Source: Chitinophagaceae bacterium (GTDB lineage Bacteria; Bacteroidota; Bacteroidia; Chitinophagales; Chitinophagaceae). From it: a stretch of DNA of 35,782 bases. The stretch lies in NCBI GenBank assembly GCA_947458335.1, contig CANGYW010000006.1, positions 1-35,782 of the forward strand. The letters run 5' to 3'. Numbering within the stretch: the stretch's first letter is position 1; each line of letters starts with the position of its first letter. Shown here piece by piece: positions 29,575 to 35,782 of the stretch. The notes beneath the pieces were generated by a model. It was given only the letters and a program-made list of their open reading frames with translations. It searched no databases and was not told the DNA's origin. The position numbers and the translations under genes are program-made.

Positions 29575-30822
29575 TTATTCCTTTTCAAATTCTGTCTTCA
29601 GCACTTTTCTGAGATCGTTGATGGTCTCTTTTTCGAGATCGGTACGACGCTCTAATTCATCGGCGGTAAGATTCAACACACTGCGAGCCGTATCACAACC
29701 CACACGCTTAAGCTCATCAATTACCCATCCGTCGATCTCGTCACTAAATTCTTCGAGGTCGATATCAAATTCTTCTTCGTCACCTTCGTTATCGCGATAT
29801 ACGTCTAGTTCGTACCCGGTAAGTTCAGAGGCCAGCTTAATGTTGACCCCGCGACGACCGATCGCCAACGACACCTGATCGGGAGCCAAATACACATTGG
29901 CATGTTTACCCTCGGTATCTAATTCCATACTCGTAATACGAGCGGGTGTAAGTGAACGCTGAATCAGTAACTGCGTATTCGCTGTATAATTGATAACATC
30001 GATATTCTCATTCTTAAGTTCGCGCACGATACCATGAATACGACTTCCTTTCATACCCACACAGGCACCCACCGGATCGATACGATCGTCGTACGATTCT
30101 ACAGCTACTTTAGCCCGCTCTCCCGGATCGCGTACGATCTTTTTTATCACGATTAGGCCATCGAAGATCTCGGGCACCTCTATCTCCAGCAACTTGGCCA
30201 GAAATTCAGGAGCCGTACGAGATAAGATAATGACAGGATTATTATTCTTCATATCGACGCGTCTGATCACCGCGCGAATACTCTCGCCTTTCTTAAAATA
30301 ATCTTGCGGAATCTGCTCGCTCTTGGGGAGGATCAGTTCATTGCCTTCTTCGTCGAGCAATAAGATCTCTTTTTTCCAGACCTGGTATACTTCGGCGCTA
30401 ATAATATCGCCTACACGATCACCGTATTTTTTAGCCAATGCATTTTTCTTTAGATCGCTAATGCGGCTAGCCAGGGTTTGTTTAGCGGCTAAAATGGCAC
30501 GACGACCGAAATCGAGCAAGTCGATTTCTTCGTAGAGTTCTTCGCCCACTTCGAAGTCGGGTTCAATCTTGGCCGCTTCGCTGTAACCCACCTGCGCCAA
30601 CGGATCTTCTACCTCGCCGTCTTCAACGATCATCCGGCGACGAATGATCTCAAGGTCACCCTTTTCGGCATTAACGATAACGTCGAAGTTTTCGTCGCTT
30701 CCGTATTTTTTTCTGAGCAAGGTCTTAAATACATCTTCTACCACTTTCATCATGGTAGGCCGGTCAATGTTTTCCGCGTCTTTGAAGTCCTGGAAAGCAT
30801 CAATTAAGTTAATACTGGACAT
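29575..30822 (-). CDS. nusA: Transcription termination/antitermination protein NusA
   Basis: S1/KH organisation; VGACVGMKGSRIHGIVREL, APDQVSLAIGRRGVNIKLAS; acidic C-terminus. Confidence 0.97.
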   Translation of the reverse strand: MSSINLIDAFQDFKDAENIDRPTMMKVVEDVFKTLLRKKYGSDENFDVIVNAEKGDLEIIRRRMIVEDGEVEDPLAQVGYSEAAKIEPDFEVGEELYEEIDLLDFGRRAILAAKQTLASRISDLKKNALAKKYGDRVGDIISAEVYQVWKKEILLLDEEGNELILPKSEQIPQDYFKKGESIRAVIRRVDMKNNNPVIILSRTAPEFLAKLLEIEVPEIFDGLIVIKKIVRDPGERAKVAVESYDDRIDPVGACVGMKGSRIHGIVRELKNENIDVINYTANTQLLIQRSLTPARITSMELDTEGKHANVYLAPDQVSLAIGRRGVNIKLASELTGYELDVYRDNEGDEEEFDIDLEEFSDEIDGWVIDELKRVGCDTARSVLNLTADELERRTDLEKETINDLRKVLKTEFEKE

Positions 30823-30849
30823 AAGGCAAATTTTTGATCCGTTTCTGTT

Positions 30850-31320
30850 TTAAAATTTAATTTGAATTTTTGTCGCTTTTATTTCCGAGAAGGGGATCAC
30901 ATGGGTATGTGTCTCCATCTTTTTTCCTTTTCCTTTTGTTTCTGTCAACTCAATCTGTGTATCACCCACCACCTGCAGCACCCCTTCTTTTTTGGCTCCA
31001 TCCACTAAGATCACTTCGACCGGCCGACCCATGTTTTTAACGTATTGGCGGTGCAGTTTTAGCGGCTCATCAAGTCCGGGCGAAGAGAGCTCCAGCGAAA
31101 AATCACCATTTGGAAACACCCCCTCTTCTTCGAGCTGACGGTAGAGCTTTCTGTTATATGAAACTAATTTATCAACACTAACTCCTTGATCTCCATCAAT
31201 ATAAATCTTAACATTGTTGGTCGGCTTTATCCGCACCTCTACCACAAAAAGGTCTCTTTCGGCCCCGATCAGGGCGGCCGCACGCTCTTGTAGGTTGGTT
31301 ATCAATGCTATCTGATCCAT
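30850..31320 (-). CDS. rimP: Ribosome maturation factor RimP
   Basis: VEVRIKPTNNVKIYIDGDQGVSVDKLVSYNR, LELSSPGLDEPLK; upstream of nusA-infB as expected. Confidence 0.95.
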   Translation of the reverse strand: MDQIALITNLQERAAALIGAERDLFVVEVRIKPTNNVKIYIDGDQGVSVDKLVSYNRKLYRQLEEEGVFPNGDFSLELSSPGLDEPLKLHRQYVKNMGRPVEVILVDGAKKEGVLQVVGDTQIELTETKGKGKKMETHTHVIPFSEIKATKIQIKF

Positions 31321-31324
31321 AGGT

Positions 31325-31356
31325 AAAAAGAAGAAGGGAACGATTTCGTTCCCTTC
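31325..31356 (-). terminator. Hairpin plus U-rich tract immediately upstream of rimP (attenuator or terminator of the upstream gene)
   Basis: Minus strand: GAAGGGAACG-AAAT-CGTTCCCTTC perfect 10-bp stem followed by TTCTTTTT, ending 5 nt before the rimP ATG. Confidence 0.75.
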
Positions 31357-31373
31357 CTACTTCGATACAGGTA

Positions 31374-31405
31374 CAAAAGTAAGCTAATCGGGCCTTTTTG
31401 CCAAA
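31374..31405 (-). promoter_or_regulatory. Bacteroidota-type promoter for rimP-nusA-infB (TTTG-N20-TACTTTTG)
   Basis: On the minus strand: TTTG GCAAAAAGGCCCGATTAGCT TACTTTTG, upstream of rimP. Confidence 0.7.
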
Positions 31406-31420
31406 AGAAAATTGAACCCC

Positions 31421-33175
31421 CTATTTGACCCTTTCAAAGAGCAACTCGGGCTCGTTGGTAGTAATAAAGTCGAAACCCTGCTCTAAAAACCAGTCCAACA
31501 AGGCCATGTCGTTTACCGTCCATGCGTTTAAGACCAGCTTTAGCCGCTTGGCCTGAGCGATCCAATCGGGATTTTTTTGAAAGACCGAAAAATTATAGTC
31601 AATCCCGTCTATACCATCTTTTGCGACCTGTTCTGGCGAGCGGTCTCCGTTCAAGTAATGTGCTTTGGCCTTTTTCTGACGTTGCTTTAAAACGAGCAGC
31701 TGGTCATAATCGAAGCTGATATACTCGGTGTAGGCTTCTACTCCCGCCTCTTGCACAGCACGGAGTACCGACTGGGCTATGAGATCACGTCGTTCGGTAG
31801 TCTTAGTGTCGGAGGGTTTTATTTCTAGAATCAAACGAGTAGTTGGCTTGTCTTGTTGCCCCGCTTTTAAATACGAAGACAAAGTCGGCAATACCTCTCC
31901 ATTAGGTAGTGGCTGCGCAGCCAGCACTGCATAGGGAGTGGCTTCGATTAGCATACCTTGGTAATGCGCATCATGATTGACCACCAATATGCTGTCGGCC
32001 GTCATGCGCACATCAAATTCTGAACCCGCACAATTAAGCCGAATGGCCTCACGCAGCGAAGCGATGGAGTTTTCGGGGAATCCGTTTTTCTTAAAGGCCC
32101 CACGGTGCGCAATAACAGGATTAGGCATAAACGTAAGTTGACTTCGTTTGATAGTGTAAGAGCTGCGTGAATTGTTCATTTCGTCGATCAGCTCAAGCTC
32201 AATAACCGGATCGATATCCCAACGTATCGTTATCAATCCGATATTATTTTCCATAATCGGGCCTTCGATGCGGTTACGATTGGGGGTGGCAAAATCCCAT
32301 ACCGAAGTAATGCCACTCGAAGTAATATCGTAGAGCGGATACATACCCGGTGAACGCAGCCGCGAGATCTCTCCATAGTGTACATCGCCTGTTAAAAAAA
32401 GGACCCCCTCCGCCCGGGTATCACGAATCAAGCGACAGAGCCGTTCTTGCTCGTGAGGATAATTGGCCCAGGCTTCGTACCCGTTGAACTCAATGCCAAA
32501 CTGCGATCCGCTACAAATAAGCCGTAGATCGGCCGGTTGTCGCAGCTGCTCCTCAAGCCATTGCCATTGCTGTTCTCCCAACAACGTACTGTCTTTGTTG
32601 GTGTGTGGCTTATAATCGAGCGGATAAAAATATTTTTTTCGGGGTAATACCGCCGTTGAGTCATAGAGCAAAACGTTTTCGCGAAACGTACGATTATCAA
32701 GTAAAATAATCTGCACCCTTCGATCGCCCACCTGTAAGTACTCGACGTGATAAATTCCTGGGTGCTTTCTTCTTTCGCTTTGTATCGGTTCTTTAAAAAA
32801 ATCGAGAAAGATGTTTTTTGATTCTTCTTTATAAGGATAATGCCGGCCCGCATCGTTGCGCCCAAAATCATGATCGTCCCAGATGGCTAGCAGTTGGGTG
32901 GCCGCGGCCAGCTGCTTAAACTCCGGCTTGGCTCCCCAGCGTTGGTACTTAGCCCGCAGCGTATCCATGTTATCGGTATCACCATATATATTGTCGCCCA
33001 AAAAAATAAAGCGATCTGGATTATAACCGGCCGCCAGCTTAAGCAGCGGCTGCGGACGGTCTTGATGAGCACAAGAACCAAAGGCAATACGGGTAATTTG
33101 TGCTGTGGCAGATAAAACAAGCATCAATATTAGCATTGCCCAGAGCCCTACCCGTACTATAATCTGCTTGACCAT
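31421..33175 (-). CDS. Secreted fusion protein: PhoD-like phosphatase + glycerophosphodiester phosphodiesterase
   Basis: Signal peptide (LSATAQ); PhoD motifs FGSCAHQD, FLGDNIYGD, IWDDHDFG, TGDVHYGE; then GDPD motifs IAHRGAFKKNGFPENSIAS, SEFDVRMTADSILVVNHD, LEIKPS, NAWTVND in the same ORF. Confidence 0.92.
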   Translation of the reverse strand: MVKQIIVRVGLWAMLILMLVLSATAQITRIAFGSCAHQDRPQPLLKLAAGYNPDRFIFLGDNIYGDTDNMDTLRAKYQRWGAKPEFKQLAAATQLLAIWDDHDFGRNDAGRHYPYKEESKNIFLDFFKEPIQSERRKHPGIYHVEYLQVGDRRVQIILLDNRTFRENVLLYDSTAVLPRKKYFYPLDYKPHTNKDSTLLGEQQWQWLEEQLRQPADLRLICSGSQFGIEFNGYEAWANYPHEQERLCRLIRDTRAEGVLFLTGDVHYGEISRLRSPGMYPLYDITSSGITSVWDFATPNRNRIEGPIMENNIGLITIRWDIDPVIELELIDEMNNSRSSYTIKRSQLTFMPNPVIAHRGAFKKNGFPENSIASLREAIRLNCAGSEFDVRMTADSILVVNHDAHYQGMLIEATPYAVLAAQPLPNGEVLPTLSSYLKAGQQDKPTTRLILEIKPSDTKTTERRDLIAQSVLRAVQEAGVEAYTEYISFDYDQLLVLKQRQKKAKAHYLNGDRSPEQVAKDGIDGIDYNFSVFQKNPDWIAQAKRLKLVLNAWTVNDMALLDWFLEQGFDFITTNEPELLFERVK

Positions 33176-33246
33176 ACATTTAATACTATTTGTTAAAGAT
33201 AAGCAGCCAGGTAATGACCCCCTCTTTAGGTATGTTGGCTTTTAGT

Positions 33247-33254
33247 TACTTTTG
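33247..33254 (+). promoter_or_regulatory. Putative -7 box for the tRNA-OMP-hflX unit
   Basis: TACTTTTG 7 nt upstream of the mature tRNA 5' end; no clear -33 element. Confidence 0.55.
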
Positions 33255-33261
33255 CCCCCTC

Positions 33262-33335
33262 GGACCCTTAGCTCAGACGGTTAGAGCATCTGACTCATAA
33301 TCAGAGGGTCGTTGGTTCGATCCCAACAGGGTCCA
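33262..33335 (+). tRNA. tRNA with CAT anticodon (elongator Met or Ile2/lysidine type)
   Basis: Full cloverleaf: acceptor GGACCCT/AGGGTCC, D arm GCTC..GAGC, anticodon stem TCTGA-CTCATAA-TCAGA, T arm GTTGG-TTCGATC-CCAAC, discriminator A, no encoded CCA. Confidence 0.96.
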
Positions 33336-33346
33336 CAACTATACTT

Positions 33347-34066
33347 ATGAAGAAGCTTATTTATGTATCGCTTTCGCTGCTGTTATGCACAGCCGCTGTT
33401 GCACAAGAGAAGTCCAGTTCGTCTAAACCAAAGATCGATCTATCGGGTCGACCCGGTGATCACCTAATGATGCAGTTCGGCTATGCCCAATGGATCGGCG
33501 TTCCCGACACTATTGCCATGGGAGGATTCTCTAAGACCTTCAACATTTATTTGATGATGGATTTTCCCTTTAAGAATAATCCCAAACTAAGCGTTGGTAT
33601 TGGCGCCGGTCTTGGTTCTGACCATATTATGTTCTCTAAGATCAACATCGGTCTAAAGGATGGCGGTAATAAACTTCCTTTTACTAACGTGCGCGATACC
33701 AATCATTTTAAAAAGACCAAGCTGGCTACCAACTATGTTGAGGCCCCCATTGAACTCCGTTACAGCGCCCAGCCTGCCACCGGAAAAGGCCTGAAAGTAG
33801 CACTGGGTATTAAAGTAGGCCAATTGATAAATGTGCATACACGTAGTGCCAAATTGCAAAACCGTAACGAGAACCTCATCAACGACTACGTGGTAAAAGA
33901 ATCGAGCTCTCGTTTTATTAATGGTACCCGATTATCAGGCACCTTACGCGTAGGGGTCGGACGCTTTACCCTATTTTCGAGTTATCAGCTAACCCCCGTT
34001 ATCCGCGATGGATTCGGCCCCGCCGTTCGAACGCTCTCTACCGGTATAGCCATTAGTGGTCTTTGA
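33347..34066 (+). CDS. Outer-membrane beta-barrel protein (PorT-like family)
   Basis: Signal peptide MKKLIYVSLSLLLCTAAVAQ; alternating beta pattern; GIGAGLGSDHIMF, VEAPIELRY motif typical of Bacteroidota OMP beta-barrel proteins. Confidence 0.75.
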   Translation: MKKLIYVSLSLLLCTAAVAQEKSSSSKPKIDLSGRPGDHLMMQFGYAQWIGVPDTIAMGGFSKTFNIYLMMDFPFKNNPKLSVGIGAGLGSDHIMFSKINIGLKDGGNKLPFTNVRDTNHFKKTKLATNYVEAPIELRYSAQPATGKGLKVALGIKVGQLINVHTRSAKLQNRNENLINDYVVKESSSRFINGTRLSGTLRVGVGRFTLFSSYQLTPVIRDGFGPAVRTLSTGIAISGL

Positions 34067-34079
34067 GGACCTTGCGCCC

Positions 34080-35276
34080 ATGATCGATAAGCGGAATAAA
34101 ATTGAGAACGAAGAACGGGCCGTGCTAATCGGACTGATCCAAAAAGATCAAACCGAAACTCAGGTACAGGAATATCTCGATGAGTTGGCCTTTTTAGCCA
34201 CCACCGCTGGTGCCGTAGCCGTAAAGACCTTTACCCAAAAACTGCCCCACCCCGACAGCAGAACCTTTATTGGTAAAGGAAAGCTCGAAGAGATCAAACA
34301 ATACATAGCCGGAAAGAATATTCGCATTGCCATCTTTGATGATGAACTGAGTGGTGCCCAGATCAATAATATCGAAAAGGCCCTCGAGGTAAAGACCATC
34401 GACCGAAGCGACCTGATCCTCGACATCTTTGCCCGTCGTGCCAAGACCGCGCAAGCCAAGGCACAAGTAGAGCTCGCCCAATACCAATATATATTACCGC
34501 GTCTTCGCGGTATGTGGAAGCACCTCGAAAGACTAGGAGGAGGCATTGGTACCCGCGGCCCCGGTGAGACCGAGATCGAGACCGACCGACGCATTGTGCG
34601 CGACAAGATCTCGCTGCTGCGCAAACGACTGGCCGAGATCGACAAACAAGCGTTTACGCAGCGAAAGGAACGCGGTGAATTTATTCGGGTGGCCCTGGTC
34701 GGTTACACTAATGTGGGCAAGTCGACACTCATGAATCTGCTTAGTAAACGAGACGTATTTGCCGAGAACAAACTCTTTGCCACCCTCGATACCACCACTA
34801 GTAAGGTCGTTTACGATAACACGCCGTTTTTATTAAGTGATACGGTAGGATTTATCAGAAAGCTGCCCCACCATCTGGTAGAAAGTTTTAAAAGTACGCT
34901 CGACGAAGTGCGCGAAGCTGATATCTTATTGCATGTGGTCGATATATCTCATCCGAAATACGAAGAACAGATGGCCGTGGTCAACCAAACGCTGGCCGAA
35001 CTGGGAGCTCTCGATAAACCCATGATCACATTATTTAATAAAATGGATCGCTACGAGACCTTGACCTTCGATGAATGGCTCGAGGCCAGTACCAAGCAAG
35101 AGATACTCAACGATCTGTACCAGCGCTGGCAAGAGGAAACCGGTGGACGTGCCGTGTTTATTTCGGCGACCGCCAAACAAAATATCGATCAGCTTCGTAA
35201 GACCATTTTGCAACAGGTCAGGTCGAGTTACCGGATTCGCTATCCATATAAGACCAATTTCTTTTACGGGGAATAA
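34080..35276 (+). CDS. hflX: GTPase HflX
   Basis: PDSRTFIGKGKLEEI, GGIGTRGPGETEIETDRR, GYTNVGKSTLMN, DTVGFIRKLPHHLVESFKSTLDE. Start ATG 34080 (ORF track 34056). Confidence 0.96.
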   Translation: MIDKRNKIENEERAVLIGLIQKDQTETQVQEYLDELAFLATTAGAVAVKTFTQKLPHPDSRTFIGKGKLEEIKQYIAGKNIRIAIFDDELSGAQINNIEKALEVKTIDRSDLILDIFARRAKTAQAKAQVELAQYQYILPRLRGMWKHLERLGGGIGTRGPGETEIETDRRIVRDKISLLRKRLAEIDKQAFTQRKERGEFIRVALVGYTNVGKSTLMNLLSKRDVFAENKLFATLDTTTSKVVYDNTPFLLSDTVGFIRKLPHHLVESFKSTLDEVREADILLHVVDISHPKYEEQMAVVNQTLAELGALDKPMITLFNKMDRYETLTFDEWLEASTKQEILNDLYQRWQEETGGRAVFISATAKQNIDQLRKTILQQVRSSYRIRYPYKTNFFYGE

Positions 35277-35284
35277 CTTTTTCT

Positions 35285-35659
35285 ATGGCCGATCAGTTTA
35301 TCGAATGGATCAAGGTGGCTGATTTTACAAATGCGCTGGCCTTTAATGCGGAACAAATTGCGGTGGTAACTGCGAGAGGTCAATCTTATTGTATAGGCCG
35401 CTATCGAGAACAACTACTAGGATTTGCCTATCGGTGTCCGCATGCCGCCGTTCCCTTGTCTGATGGCTATATTGATAGTCGCGGCAACATTGTTTGTCCT
35501 TTACACGCTTATAAGTTCAGCTTACTGAATGGCCGCAACGTAAGTGGCGAAGGGTATTTTTTAAAAACCTGGCCCGTAGAGTGCCGACCCGATGGGGTGT
35601 ATTTGGGATTGCCCGCCGCTACCCCTGACAATTCAAACGTAGCAGCCCCCTGCCACTGA
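35285..35659 (+). CDS. Rieske [2Fe-2S] domain protein
   Basis: Rieske CPH...CPLH motif: YRCPHAAVPLSDGYIDSRGNIVCPLHAYKFSLLNGR. Confidence 0.9.
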   Translation: MADQFIEWIKVADFTNALAFNAEQIAVVTARGQSYCIGRYREQLLGFAYRCPHAAVPLSDGYIDSRGNIVCPLHAYKFSLLNGRNVSGEGYFLKTWPVECRPDGVYLGLPAATPDNSNVAAPCH

Positions 35660-35782
35660 GGCTTCTTTCAAAAAAATGACCTTTACGCTCGCCCACAACC
35701 GCCAAAATCCCTATTTTTGCCCCCCGCTTTTGGCAGCCCGCTGCCCCAAGCGGACCGCTTCCGGTAACGGCAGCATACTCCT

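Noticed and set aside
32428-32871. 147-aa ORF on the same strand as the PhoD-GDPD fusion but in another frame
   Set aside because: Fully inside the well-supported fusion CDS; no motif.
34160-34645. 161-aa ORF antisense to hflX
   Set aside because: Overlaps strongly recognisable hflX; composition is that of an antisense shadow ORF.
35678-35782. Possible ORF MTFTLAHNRQNPYFCPPLLAARCPKR...
   Set aside because: Contains the -7 box and a strong hairpin, with no recognisable protein pattern; more likely a promoter/leader.
1-35782. CRISPR arrays, IS elements, prophage, restriction/defence islands
   Set aside because: No regularly spaced repeats, transposase, integrase, phage structural or defence-type motifs seen; the window looks like core chromosome.

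Overview
Bacteroidota-type chromosomal window, probably Chitinophagaceae-like: TAnnTTTG -7 boxes, no clear Shine-Dalgarno sequences, no encoded tRNA CCA. It is dense with housekeeping and metabolic genes and has about 33 supported CDSs plus one tRNA (CAT anticodon). I see no CRISPR array, IS element, prophage or rRNA. Blocks include paaZ plus an enoyl-CoA hydratase, fabG/GH3, add/lptB, metF, rlmD, a tandem rhomboid pair, adk, msrB, a PurF paralogue, the surA-like/infB/nusA/rimP block, and tRNA-OMP-hflX-Rieske. The observations most worth a second look are: (1) a single-ORF PhoD-phosphatase/GDPD fusion; (2) a consensus promoter plus a perfect 10-bp hairpin and U-rich tract ending 5 nt before rimP, resembling an attenuator for rimP-nusA-infB; (3) a tandem rhomboid pair whose second member lacks every catalytic residue; (4) several genes whose -7 box lies exactly 4-5 nt upstream of the start codon, implying leaderless mRNAs; (5) a palindrome centred on the metF -7 box; (6) a small unlisted Cys-rich lipoprotein ORF; (7) a tRNA apparently co-transcribed with an OMP gene and hflX. 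Family names come from motif recognition by eye; no database search was run.
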